Positions 46,901 through 61,900 of a stretch of 64,000 bases of DNA are shown one piece after another. Source of the DNA: Antedon mediterranea (lineage: Eukaryota > Echinodermata > Crinoidea > Comatulida > Antedonidae); NCBI RefSeq assembly GCF_964355755.1, contig NC_092670.1:19839201-19903200 (forward strand), read 5' to 3'. The notes under the pieces were generated by a model that saw only the letters and a program-made list of their open reading frames with translations, made no database searches and had not been told where the DNA came from. Each line of letters begins with the position of its first letter. Position 1 is the stretch's first letter. The translations under genes and the position numbers were made by a program.

Positions 46901-49900
46901 TTTAAACTTTTATAAGCACATATATTAATCACCTTTTTTCTTGTTACAGTTGAAGATGACCTAAGTGTTACAGGCAGTTCAGTAACAGATAGTGGAGAAG
47001 AGACAGATCTATCCGAGTCAGAGGTTAGTAATAGTGTATTTAAATTCATTTTATAGACAAGTTAGTTTTAGAATGTTTTTGCCAAATTAACCATTGACAG
47101 ACCATCCTGTTTTAATATAGACCGCTTGACAGTTGATTTAACCCCTCACTAGAAAGTTTATAAGAATCATCTGACATCATTAATTCAATGATGTCATTTT
47201 GCATATCACTTCTTGTATACTGTATAGAGATATTTTATTGTTTAAAATAACCCCTAAAATGCACACAACAGAAGGCAGCCACAGGCTATACCCAGATTTA
47301 GTATTTAAAACAAAACCTTGGTTTTTTAACTGCTATCAACCATATTTCATAGTTTTTAAGTCTCAAATAACATTCATATTTGTTCATATTTCCGTAGTAT
47401 TCTGAATCTGCTAGTGAATCAGACTTAGAGGAAGGAGACATTGTAAGTTACGTTATTTTTTATTACAATAATTAATTATTAATTTTATTGCAATCCCCAA
47501 CCCTTCCTGGATGTGGTTCAAATGTAATTTAAAACATTCCCAGTAAATTCCGTCATTTTTGCTGAGCACTAAAACGTCAAAATGTTGTCAGTTGCATAAT
47601 GCAGAGGCCTTCATTGCTGGTGACCTCAGGCGTTTTTCAATATATTTTAATGCCTTTTTTCCTCTGGGCACTGCTCAGAGCCCCCACATAAGTTCCGGGG
47701 CCCCTGGGTTTAGCCAGTGAGCGCTCATTGCTCACGCCACTGCATGTTGTTATGGGCTAATACATTTTGTAGATCAATCAGAAGGGATAGTTTTATTATT
47801 ATTGTATTTAATTATGTCAGGGTTCGGAAGACTCTGATGCAGAAGAGAACGACCTCTTTGGTGAGTCTGAGGATGAGATGGAGAATGGACCACTAAGTAC
47901 ACAGAAACCATTCACATCAGAATTAGAGGCAAAGATACTTGGAGCTGAGGTCAAAGGTTAATATTGATTCATGATGTTAAATGCAACACTAAATAGTAAT
48001 AATATTTTTATACAATAATCAGAATATTTCTGTGGGCAATATATATCTTGGTGAAACTTACGTTTCTGAAACTATCAAAATTGTAACAGTCTAATGTCTT
48101 TATACACTGTCTACCATGGTAGCTCAAGGAATAGGAAAAATCATATATGATAAGAATAATTCTCATTGTCAAGTAATAGGTGTCTTAATTCATTTTAATT
48201 GTTCGTTGATAAAACTTTTATTTAGATCAACGAAGAGATCGCAGTGAAAGCAAAATATCTACGTCATCAGAGAAGGATAAGAAAAAGAAAGAATCTGAAA
48301 GAAAGGATAAAAGAAGAAAAAGAAGCTCAACAAAATCATCTATCAGAACCGAAGGTAACAACTTTATTTTGAGGAACACATATTTTTATGAAAGTTATAA
48401 TTATAAAGAAAGGGATATTTAGTTCTTTATTTCATCAACATCATCTCTTACTATTTATATATTAATGCTTGTCTGTTTATTGAATAATGTTGTTCTTGTA
48501 CAAAAGATGACGATCCATTTGGTGTGCACGCTCCCCCTGATGAAGATGATGTATTCAGTGGCGGAAAGGGATTGTTTTCTGGCAGTAAAGGTTTGTTTGA
48601 CGATGACGATGCCGCAGAAGATGATGATGGTTTATTTGATGATAAACCAAACAAAGAACCTGAACCGCAAGTGGAAGAAACAAAACCAAAAGGTTAATAT
48701 CGCTTATCATTTGTTGTAAATTATTTCTAATTATTTTTTTATATGTTTAGGCAAATTGCCAAGGATAAGCATAAGCTATCCTTCTTAAAGGTGGCAATCC
48801 TGTTGACAAGACAAACATTACACAAGATGCTATGCATAAATAAACAAAGTCTTTGAGAGTGGAGTGTCATTATAAACAATCCTGAAATATGACAGGACAC
48901 TGGTAGCCAAGCATCATAACCACTAAGCCAAACTCCACTCATAAGTTTGTTGCCAAATTATCACTTGACAAGGTTCAGAATTGAACCCAGGTCATGTTGT
49001 AGCATTTGCCTTCATCATTTTTCAGAAACTAAGCCAAGGGCTAGAACAAGAAGTGGTCGCAAGGTACCAGTAGGTGGGGTATCGATGTTTGGTGCAGCCA
49101 ATGATGAACTCTTTGGGTCACCATCTAAAGAGGATGTCAGTGAAGATGAAGAGGAGGCACAAGAACATCAAGAAGTATGTCTTTTACAGTTACAATGCTA
49201 TTTTTGTTTTGTATTTTATTCACATTCAACATGACAATTTTAGTTTTGGTTGTAATCAATATTATTGTCACTATCATCATATCATTATCAATATCATAAT
49301 TTTTTATTAATAATAACCTACATAGAATCAGATAAAAAGCAGAAAAATATAATTCTATTATTATTATTATGACACAATATGATAAAATGTAATTGTCCCA
49401 ATTGCTGAAAGCAGTTATATGGTTCCTTATGTACTTTAGGTAATTGTAACAACAATTTTAATGGTGTAACATTTGAAATCTATTTGTTTTAACTTGGGGA
49501 TGGGGTCAGTTACCTACACTTTAAATGAATTACACGTTCAATATTTTTGCTGAAATACCTGGTTTTATAACCATATTTATTCATACAGTCAAACAACACA
49601 ATCTTAAGGGCTCATTTTGCGGCTGTGTCCAAGCGCCCTCTATTCCCGGTAAGTCATGTGATGCAAACCTTGCCCACAGGGTTATGCACGGCACGAAAAT
49701 ACTAACCAAATTTATATTGAGAAGAGTTCATTTGAAGAATTTGAATTTTACTGCAATAAGCTTTGAAGGTACTGCAGCAACTACTATAGAATATTTTGAC
49801 ATGGTCCTTTTTTATAACCTTGACTTTAACCATAACATTTGAATTGAGAATGCACAGTTTATTTGATGCTTTCTATTGACTGATCTTTTTGTAAAGCTCC

Positions 49901-52900
49901 ACCTACAACAATGATAGAAGGTTGCAACTTCTTATTTGCTTTAATTAACAAACATTTGGCCTGCCTATTCATTTCTGTTAAATTCTGTAGTCGCCAAAAA
50001 TTGCATGAAAGACTGTTTATTTCTTTAAAAGGCAACAAACTAATATAGACCAATTTAATGACATTTGCTGAATTATGTCTAAATTGTTTTAATACAAAAT
50101 AGAATATGGTTTATTTTTATTTATCAAGGCCGTAGTGAGAGCTTAAAAACAGACAAGGCAAAGATGCTTTAAATAAAATTATTTATATAAAATATGACGA
50201 TCTGTGCTGGGGAATTGGGGTGGGTAATAAATTAAAAATTGTTGACAAGGCGAGCACATCGTCTGACTTATGCTTAGGCCCTGTCTATTTAGTGAACTAA
50301 ACATTAAATATGTAAGTTTGTTCCTTAAAACTATCCTTTTTATTCTATTTCAGAGTCGCAAACCACCTCAAAAACCAGTAGAAAGCAAAGATTCTAGTGG
50401 ACTGTTTGATGATGAAGATGATAATGATGGAGACTTATTTGCAGATGTTCCTGCCAAGAAAGGTATTCTTAATCCTCTTGTAAATTTAGCATCATCATCT
50501 TTTGTTTAACATTATCCTTGTCACCTGTCCCACACACCATACTTGCTGACCTATATCATAACACATCCAGAGACATTTTAGAGAAATTCTTTCACCTAAA
50601 GCCTTGTTTACACTAGGCGAATTTGTTCGCACGAATCGAAAGCGTCATGCTCTGCGCATGCGTATTCGAGTTTCTGTCTGTCATACTCCCTTCTGCGACG
50701 AATTCTAGTTCCTTTATTTTTCGCTGCAGCGACATTTACTAGTTCGAATTGTTTCTACTTTTTGCGAAGCGAAATATTGCGCAACCAATCAGAGCTCAGG
50801 AAATGAGCTATGACGCTTTCATGAGCACTCATGCGAATCGAAATGCTCAGCAACCACGCGAGGAACATGAACGTCGCAGCTATTCGCTCATGTAGTGGAA
50901 AGAGAGTAGGCGATTTTTTTCTCTTTGAAACGTTGGATTTGCGCGAACAAATTCGCCTAGTGGAAAATAGGCTTAAAGCCTTGTTTACACTATCAATCGT
51001 TATGTGACAATAAATGTGATGAGCCCATATATGGATATGATGATGTCATATCACTACCATATTTGGGCATATCACTACCATATCCAACTTGTTTGTGATC
51101 ATTATTCTTTTTTAGAACCAGTAAAAGCTACAAAGTCATCAGGTTTGTTCTCTGGAGATGAAGAAGATGAATTATTTAGTGAAAGTTCTAAACCTGCACC
51201 AGAGCCACAGAAGAAAAAGGTAATAAAAACACTACATTGGAACACCTCCTTTATGACACTTTCCATTGCTCAACAAACAAGAGGCAATACATGTTTTAAC
51301 ACGACAACCGATTCAGGGAACATCCCTATTAAAGGGACAGTTTCATTGAAATGAACAAGAGAAGTATATGTTTCAAATTATGGCCAACCTCAATTAAGGG
51401 GACATTCCTATTGAGTAGACACATTGTTGAGTCATAAAGATGTCCCCTTAATAGGCGTTCTACTGTATTACTCTAACATTAACTTATCACTTTTTAAATA
51501 AACCTCTATTAATAGTTACCAGCTGGTGCAGTATCAATGTTTGGCAGTGTTGATCCTCTGGCAGGAATGAAAGGTCTTGCTGCAAATACTGAAAAAGACA
51601 AAGAACCAGAATCACGAGAACCTGTCAAAGCTGTCAAGAAGCCAGTAGTCAAAGAGCAGAAGTCTGGTGGTCTGTTTGATGATGAAGACGACTTGTTTGG
51701 CATTCCATCTGTATCCAGTAAAAAAGAAAGGTCTGTCTACACTGTCAAACTTCATGTGACAAAAAAATGTAATGTGCCCATATGTGGACACGTTGATGTC
51801 ATATCACTACTATATTTGGCCATATCATTACCATATTTGGACACATCATACTTTTTTGTCTAACTAGTTTGATAGTGTAGATAGAAGCTTAAGAACTAAA
51901 ATCTTGACATAGTTATTGTTTTTTTCTGCAGTCCCCAAGTCAGCAGAAATAGTTCCAAGTTATTTGACGATGATGACGATGGTTTATTTACTGTACCAAA
52001 AGAGGAACCAGCTAAGCAGGTGCGTAATTTGAAAATATTAATTTAATTCAATAGTTCAATTATGAAATGAAAACAAAATCATGATTTTAATTACAATAGT
52101 AACATTTTATTTTTATTACTTATATTATATCATTTTTTTTTTCAGACGACGGCTAAGAAGCCAGCTAGTAGTATGTTTGACGATGATGAGGATGACGTGC
52201 CAGAAGATGATCTGTTTGCAGCGGCGGCTAAACCAAAGGACACGTAAGTTTAATATTTACTTCCTTCAAAAAGACAACAACTGATACTGATACAGTTTTG
52301 CAATTGTGTTAATCAAACCCATCTTGTTATGTTGTTACCAATTATTAAGCTATGTCTACACTATCAAACTCAAAATGTGACAAAATATGATGTGCCCATA
52401 TATGGATATGATGATGTCATATTTATATCATATTTGGGCATATCACTACCATATTTGAGCACATCACACTTTTTTTTATCAAACTAGTTTGATAGTGTAG
52501 ACAAAGCTTAATTCAACGTCTCATTCTTTCAGTGGAAAGAAAAAGAAGCCTGTAGGAGGGATTGCCATATTTGGTGGCGAGGACTTGTTTTCTGAAATAA
52601 AACAAAAAGATGGCTTGAAAGTTGAAGAAACAGAAGAGAAACCTTCACCAGAGGTAATATTTAATTTTTTATTAAAGCAGTCTTGTAAAAAATATTAGGT
52701 AATATTGATTAATAATAATAATAATTTACATATTTGAAAGCCATGCTCTTGTTTTTTATTTCTTTTAAGAAACCTGAACCAGTAGCAATACGGGAAAACC
52801 CAATACCTCGTAAAAATACCTTTAGTCTGTTCTACGAGGAAGATGAGAAAGACGAGGAATTGTTCCCATCATCCTCAGCTTCAGCCTCATCTTCATCAGC

Positions 52901-55900
52901 AGGAACGCCAATCATGCGTGAAGACTCAACTGAGGTAGGGGACATAATTTATATAATTTCTTTTTAGGGCATAGAGTAATTTACTTCATTGGCTGACCTT
53001 TAAACTTAAATGTGTTTCAAACTCTACAGTGTTTTCAAATATAGTACTTCTCTTTCCATCCGTACTACAGCAGCTGGTGATTCATTTGTCTTAGCTGTGG
53101 GCTTATTGAAATTTCCAAAGTTGTCCATTTAGTTTTTATTTATTTATTTCAAAACCCAAACCAATAGCAAAATTAATAACAATAAAAAAAACACCATCAT
53201 AATAGTAATAATAATCAACAAGGTTACTTTAATAACAAACTGATTAACAATTAACTCTCATCAAACATAACATTCTGTCTTAATGTGCTACAACCACATT
53301 GCCTATGAGTTGTATCTATTACGTTCATGATTCATAAATTTAGAGATGAAATCTGTGTTAACCAGACTTAAAACCTTCGCTTTTTAATCATTTTTACAGG
53401 AAAAGGCCCAAAGAAGACGAAATAAAAGTAAAAGTGTATTTGATGATGAGGATGTACTGTTTGGCTCACGAGAGGAAGAGGCTCCCCAAGTGGATCTGTT
53501 TAGTGGAGCAGGATCAGCATCACCCCCGAAGGTAACCCGTCGTGCTTTATTTAATCAAATACTCACTAAAACATAGCAATCTTCACCCATTGCATGCTAA
53601 ATCAATCGTTTTTATAAGCTCTGTCTACATGCACTATCAAACTTTATGTGACAAAAAAATGTGATGTGCCCATAAATGGACATGATGATGTCATATCACT
53701 ACCATATTTGGGCATAACTCTACCATATTTGGGCACATCACACTTTTTTGTCACACTAATTTGATAGTGTAGATAGAGCTTAAGAATGTTGTTACCATTA
53801 ACTTCATACCCTGACTTACATTTCATTTTAATTTACTGTTTATATAATTCTATAACAAAAAAAAATATAATTCAATGTATTCGTATATGTGCAATTTAAA
53901 CATTTGGTGAAAATATATTTTTGTACAAGAAACTTTTGTCTTTTTTTTGGTTAAAATAATATTTTGTGTGCTCTAATTTTATGGCATTAAAAGTGGTTTT
54001 TAAAACTTATAAATAAATAACTCTTTCACCTCTACCATTTAAATTTTGTAAATAATATACAGTAGCAATATATATAGTAATATTAGTTATATTAATATAT
54101 ATATTTAGGTTTGTTTAGCATTGTTTATAACCATTTCTGTAGTGTTTATATATTTTACCACAAGTGTGTGTGTGTGTATGCAAGTGTTATGTTGATTTTG
54201 GTATCTAGTATATGTATTTGTATATGTATATATTTTTAGATTTAGTATCTATAAATTTTTTGTTTTATATCAGAGGTTCTCAACAGGCCCACAAGTTCAT
54301 TTTATTTATTTACTGCTAAAACAAATGAAAAAAAACAAGGTTAAAAAAGGGTTAGACAACATGAGCTTCCAGGCTTTGAACCTAACCATTTTGATGCCCA
54401 GCTCTATCTGGCCCGCAAGATTATTTTAAATTTATAACAAGGCCATATTAGAAAACTGTTGAGAACCCCTGATTAAAATAGTAGTTTTGCTTTGCAACTA
54501 ATTTGGTGTACTAATTTAATTTCGCAAATCAATTTTGATTTCTGCACATGTCTGTTTATTGTTGAACTGCTTTATACAAAACCCTTTTCTCTAGCACAGA
54601 AATCTAGCAGTATTTTACCTGTAGCAGGTTTATGTAGCATGCTATGTGGCTGGGTATACATAATGCTCTCACCAGTTTTTAGTTATTTTATCAAATCTTC
54701 ACCAGGCATGTTAAATATGGGTTTTAGCAGTTTGCCAAAGCTAGCACGCATTAGTGGTAAAAATGTCAATTTTTGTTGGTTTGTATTGTTTTTATAATTT
54801 TATTTATTTGTCAAATTGTCATGCAATCCCTTTGTTACTGAGCAACAACTGAACTAAAATTGTTAATTAATATTGGCAAACACAAGTACAAACAAACAAT
54901 AAGATAGTTTGATTGTGCCAAGGATTGGCAAAAGAGGCCAATCTGCCGCCGAGTAGATGTTCCACAAAAATTTTTCAAAACTAAGTAAATTTGTGTCTTC
55001 AAAATCTTTTTTTCTTTATTGTGTTACTTACTTCATCGGAAGTAGTTGCTGGTAACAAAACGACATTGTATGTTGATACTGACAAAGTGTGACAGTTGCT
55101 TATGTGTATGCTGATGTGTTGAATTTTGCGTCAAATCCCACAGATCCTATCCTATTGTAACTTATTCCAATTGCACATAAAAATCAGTCAAACTACTAAT
55201 TCTTTTGGAGCTTACACTTTTAATTAATTAATGTACAACAAAATTAATAATTTGAAAGGGGGTTTGACGCAATTGGAAGCACATGCACTCAATGCATGTT
55301 TTAAATATTGTACAAAAAATATTATTCAAAATTATATATATTTTTCCAAATAAAATACTCAGACAAGACTCTGCTTTTCTGCTTTCTTTAATGCAGTTTA
55401 TTTTTACATTTTGTTAAATGTATAAATAATATTTGTGGGATGGACGCAAAAATTCAATACATTTAATTTTGTTTGATTGAGAAAATTTGTTTAATTGATT
55501 TTTATATCTAGCCCTTCAGGGACATCAAAACTGTGGTGTTTAACCACAATTTGTCAATGTTATTATTTTATAGTATTTTTATTGCTGGTTTTGTTTCGTT
55601 GAAAATTATTTTCCCATAATGTTATTTATAATTAGAATTTTTAAGTCCATCTCACATAATGTTATCATTCCACAATCATACTAGCCCGAAGCCAAAAAAT
55701 CAAAAGCTGGAGGAATTTTTGATGACGACGATGATGAAGATGATTTATTTGGCGAAAAAACACTTCCTAAAGAAGACGTAAACAACGTCAAACCCAGCAA
55801 ACCGTCACCGAGTCCCGCCAACGACCGATCCAAGAACTTATTTTCTGATGATACGGATGGAGATTTGTTTAACTCAGGAAAATCCACTCCACCTCCAGTA

Positions 55901-58900
55901 AGAACTAAGCCTCCAAAACCGGGACCTAAGACACGGAAAGAACGCTTAAAAGAACCAACTCGACCACCTCCCTCTCCAATTCAGACTAATATTGGGAGTG
56001 TGTCTCCCCCTGTAGTTAAAATGAGGCCAAAGAAAAATGATAAAAATAGTGGTAATTTATTTGCGGACAACGATGAAGATTTATTTAATAGCAATGAAAG
56101 AAGGAAAAGAGAGGTAAGGTGTCTTATTTTTGTTATTTGTGATACTTTTCAATTTAATTGTAGCTATACCTCTGTAGGTTATATATCCTACCAACTATTA
56201 CTACAATTGTTAATTAATAAAATCATTATAGTTATGATAATACTACAACAACTGTAGAACATTAACTCTAGTAGAAGTGCTGTAGCTGAATTACTAGAGC
56301 CAAATTACTGCATCAACTGTAGAATTACTGCAGCAATCTAAATATCTACTGATTAATACCAATGTATATCAAACAAATGAAGTAATGCATCGTGGAAATG
56401 TATATTCGTTTGACTAGGGTATTTTTTCAACGCATGACCGGTTATCTTCATGTATTAATTTCAGAAATACTATTTCAATATTATTTGAAAATATTGTTTT
56501 GTTTATCATTACCATAGCAACATTATTGTTTTGTTTACCATCATAGCAACATTATTGTATGCATTTATACACATACACATGCTTGACAACCTTCACCATG
56601 AATATTTTGATTGCTTTATTTATGTATGCAGAATCTGTCCGTTTATTTGATTTTGTTCAATATGTTTTTATTTTTTTTACTTATTTTGTACATGTACTCA
56701 ACCTGACAATTATATTCATTTTTCCACAGAGAAATGTTTAGTTATGATTTTATCAAGTTAATATTAATCATTTAAAATGAATATATAATAGTATTATTGT
56801 ATAAATTACACTTCAGTTTCAATGTGCTTAAAATTTTGTTTATTTTAAATTTTGTTCTTGAGCAGTCATCAAAGCCAATACCAGGAATGTCAAAGGTCGC
56901 AGTTGCCGATCCTTTTAATGTTGCAAAGACATCTGAACCCGAGTCTGATTCGGTAAGCATCTCATCAAACGCGTCAACAGATCGATTGGCAGCCAATGGA
57001 ATTGGTGCTAAGTATGATGATGTAAGTATTTTGGTGAGGGTAACTAGCTGTGTGTTGTGAAAGTGGCTATCGACACAATCACTGTGTCAATGGCATGATC
57101 AATAGAGCGTGCAATTTATTATTTTCTACGGGAATGGTTGGCTGTGCATCTAGTTCTATGTACTGAAAAACAATAAAAAAAGAAAACAATACACAGAACG
57201 CCAAGTTTACCGTGCAGACAGGAAATTATAGAAACTGTAATGATATATACATTATATGTATATACCGTAACCATTTTTCTGTTAAATTTACAAACGTTCT
57301 GAGAATTTTAAAACTTTAATTTTTATATTAGCTAAGCTTTTTATGAAATGATTTTTTAAGCTTTATTCTTAATTAATTTGTTGCAGTGAGTTTTTTTTCC
57401 CACTTTTTTCATGCTCATTTGTATATAACGTTATTATTTTGCATGTTTTTCTCTACTCATGACTTGTTTTATAGCCTCTGTTTGGTAGTCCGCCTGCAGA
57501 TGATGATTTATTTTCCCCTAAATCGTCGACGTCTAGTAAATATAAGCCTGTCAAACCACCAGGTATCAAATCCGTCAAGGCACCTACTAAGCCTTCGAGT
57601 AAAGTTGAAAAAATACAGGTGTGAATTTGCATTAATTTATATATATATTTGCATATATATATACACACGGCATATGTATATCCATTAACGTTAGCAACTA
57701 ATAACTTAAATGTAATTGAATGATGTTTTATATTGCATAGATATTTTTAAAAATTATTGCAAAATATATAATACAGCTATACTATCATAGATAGAATATT
57801 CAAAATACTAGATATATAATCTATTTTTTAAATATTAATAAAAATGAGATTTACAAACATTAAACATATATTATATTTAATAATTTTTAATAAGCAGCAA
57901 TCAATGATTATTGCAATATTAATAATTTAATTAAAAATCTATAAAGTTAAATAAATTTTAGAATTATTCTCCCCATATTACATCTACATCTCTGAACTGC
58001 CTCTTTTATCTATCTTTTCACTATTTTTTCTGTTATGTCTTTTTTGTGTTTTTAGTTTAATTGTTGAATGTTTTGAATATATTTATATTATTAATGTGCT
58101 TATTATAATAGTCATTAAGAATGAAAAAGAATGGAATAATATGGGATTACAATTTTACATTTGTTTTTATAATTTTAGAAGCAGAAGTGCATTTTTTAAT
58201 TTAACTAAAATCAAGGAATATTCAACATAATCCCATCTTATAATTTATTAAAAAACAGTATATTGTTGGTTAAAATTCATTATTCATTTAATTCTCAGCT
58301 TTCTTTGTCCGCACACAATAAAACAACCATAACTTTAAGCACAGGTCCTAAACCCTTCTATGCTAGGCTTTTTGGAAAGAAAGCTAAAAAAACCAAAGCC
58401 AATACAGCAACACTGCCAAAACCTTTCTCAAAATTTGCCAAAACAAAACCGCATAAGCACAAGCCAGCACGCCGTTCACAGAATAGGCCCAGAATGCCAA
58501 CTCATCCACCACCACCCGTACCGAAACCACGTTCAAGGAGGCGGCGAAAGTCTGTAGGGCGCCGAAGTGCGGGAAAGGTGTGTCTTGCATGGCACGCCTA
58601 ATTGCTTGCTTTGCTTGCTAATCAGCACCTAGGGATTTTGCTTTGACTTTATTGTTTTATCCTCAATGCATGATTTTCTAAATTTGGCCAATCACATTAA
58701 GGGAATGCATGAAAAGATAAAAGAATTCTGTTTTCAGTTTGATTGAGCATGAATATACATAGATAAGACACGATTAGTTCCAAGATAATCTGTGATCAAG
58801 TTCTTATTTTGCATGTTATGTGTATTTAATCTTAAATATAAATATCAATGTCAAAGTTCTAATTATTTAAAAAAATTAAAAGCGTAAAAGCAATAAAAAG

Positions 58901-61900
58901 AAATATTGTTTAAACTTATTAAAATTTATTTTCCTCCTTTTAACTATTTCTAGCCTATTCTAAATCTTTCATGTTTTTTTCTGTTTATCTTATTTTCTTC
59001 TTCATTCCACTTATGATTGTCTTTACACCATATTCGAAAAAACATAGTTTACTAAAAGATAATTAAATGAATACTTTACTTTAATTTTAAAGAATATTTG
59101 AGCAGCATATCTTTTATTTTAATGTATGTTTGCATATGCATGCCATTGACACGTGTAACAAATCAAGTTCTGCTTGAATGACTTTATATTAACTGGATTT
59201 TTCTAGGCCAATGTTACCATTGATCCAAGTAAACTTAGGCCCGGAGCAGCACCTTCCGCAAAAGAGCCAGAGTCAGACCCTATATTGCTTGATCTGCCTG
59301 CTGAAGCCAACACATTACCAAGCTTAAATAAAGTAAGAAATTGTATATTTGTTGTGGGGAACATCCACCTTTATTCTCTTCTTTTCTAGTTTTACACAAA
59401 GTATATATATTTTTTTAATACCTGAAATTATCTAATATAAAGATATTATAGTTGACTATAAGATATTTATGTCTTTTGTAAGTTGTTTCTTTTTACTCAT
59501 TGTGACTAAACTGATGGTAAAGTTTAGTGACATAATTTGGTAAAGAGCTTAAACTAGGATTTGAACCCAGGTTTTATGATTCAAACATGTTAACCACCTA
59601 ATCTACCATCTACTCTTATTTGATTTTTAAAAACACAGAATAGAGCCAAAATTGGGTCAAGGCGTAGACCACCATCACGACATCGTAAAGAAGCTAAATC
59701 AAATGACAGAGCACCCACTCCACCGCCTGTAGATAACAATGACGAAATGGACTTTGCATCAGGTTACCAACCATTACCAGATATGGACCCTGCACCTATC
59801 GAGACGTATGAATCATATGAAGGAATGATGGGAGCTAAACCTGCATATGCAAAGATTCAAATACGATCAAAAACATCAAGCGATATGTCTGGTGTTGATG
59901 ACTTCTTAGGAGATAACCATGATGATCCTCTGTCACGATCACCACCACCGCTACCTGATGATGATATTCCTGTCAAAGCAAACATTTCAAAAACTCAACT
60001 AATAGAAGATGATCCATTATTCAGTTCAACGTCAAATAGTAATGAATTGAGTAAATCTAACCATCTCGAAGATGATGATTTATTTGGGGCGTCCTCTAAA
60101 GTTGATAAACCGGTGGTAAAACCTAGAACTGTCATAAATGACGTTGATAATTCTTCAGCCATTAAAGAGAAGAAGAAGAAAGTAGTAGTTATAGGCAATG
60201 ACAAGGAGGATGACCTCTTTAGCAGTAGCAATTCTAAAATGGCAGATAAACGGAAACAAATTGCATCAAAAATAGACGTTGATGAAGATTTATTTGGAAG
60301 CCAAGGTATATTGAGTTTATATTAAGCTACACTATCAAACTAGTTTGACAAAACAAATGTGGAATGCCCTACTAATGGTAGTGATGTGCCCTAAAATGGT
60401 GATGATATGACATCAGCATGTCCATTATGAGCACATCACATTTTTTTGTCACATAAAATTTGGCAGCATTGATTGACATGTAATTGAAACTATTTTTCTT
60501 TCTCTTTAAAACTAGCTGCAACAAAGAAGGTTGCTGAATCAGTGGAAGATGACCTATTTTCATCACCAACTCTAGATAAACCTCCAATGAGGGTAAGTGT
60601 GTTATGCAAATCAGAAAAAAACAATTTCAAGAAAAATGACCCACCACATTTTCAATTTCTTTCATAAGACCATACCTCAAATGTGACATTCTATACAATG
60701 ATTGTGGGACCAGACCGGTGTTTTTAACGAATTTGAACAATACCATGAAAGCCCTAGTGGTCTAATTGTTTTGACATCTGTATATAAAGCAGAAAGTTCC
60801 GGGTTCAAATCTTGGTCGGGTGACTTTTTCTCATTCTCATAGATTTCCTCATTTTAAGGTTTCAAATTAATTATTCAATTTCAGTATATCACCGGTTGGT
60901 TTAGAATTTTTTTCTGTGCCTGTGATGTATATATAGAATTTTTTTCTGTGCCTGTGATGTATATATATATATATATACATCACAGGCACAGAAAAAAATT
61001 CTAAACCAACGTTATCCAATTTCCTTCACTTGCACTGATGAAGGGCTAGTGTTGCCTGAAAGCTCTGCTAACTTTTCTGGCTGTTTACTTTTTCGTTTTG
61101 ATTTAGCTTTTCGCTTTTTATTTTTGTATCTCCATTGAGATCCAGCCACTGATACCCACAGCATTGTCATTTTTTTCAGTAATTTGCCTTTGGATTTGTA
61201 TATATATATATATAAACAAATCAGGCAAAGAACATTAATTCTAAACCGGCCGGTGATATACTGAAATTTAATTAATTAATTTGAAACGATAAAGATGAGG
61301 AAATCTGTGAGAATGAGAAAAAGTCGCCCCAACCGAGACTCGAACTCGGACCGCCTGCTTGATATGCAGATGTCCTAACCATTAGACCACTGGGGCTTTC
61401 ATGGTATTGTTCGAACTCGATTGGATAGCGACTCTTTAACATTCTCGGCGTGGTACGGCGGAACAGCACTAGTCCTCAGTTGTACGCACACGCACCAGAG
61501 ATCAAATTGATACGCCCTCATCTTACAGATGATATATAAATTTTTCTTGAACAATGAAATCTAATATAAAAGTTGTTCTTATTCTTACAATTTGCACTCA
61601 TTAATAAAAGGCTACTGAAGATGAATTATTCACAAGTCCAAAGAAGGAGACCAAACGGCCAAAATCAAAGACTGTGCGAGTGGACGATGACCTTTTTGCT
61701 GACACAACTGATATATTTGCAGACATTCCAAGCTCCAAACCCAAGGAGAAAAAGACAAAGAAGAAAACTGATCCATTATTTAAGGAAGTCGAAGGAGGTA
61801 TGTACAGTATAACTTTAAAAAAAGGTTGTCTTAATGCTTTCCTGAAAAAAGATAAATTTAAAACCATTATTTTTTAATTCTTAACAGGTGATATTTTTGC

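Noticed and set aside
49525-49842. 105-codon plus-strand frame in WASHC2 intron 12
   Set aside because: No FAM21 similarity and no acceptor/donor pair that keeps frame.
54600-54756. Two exon-like segments in WASHC2 intron 20 (54600-54627 and 54706-54756) with AG/GT borders, reading [10 protein letters not shown] and [17 protein letters not shown]
   Set aside because: Together they add 79 bases, which shifts exon 21 out of frame, and there is no match to FAM21. They could be alternative exons, but nothing in the sequence supports it.
61326-61396. Functional tRNA gene
   Set aside because: Folds well, but the anticodon would be ATC, it is joined to a SINE body, and a second degraded copy lies 600 bp away.
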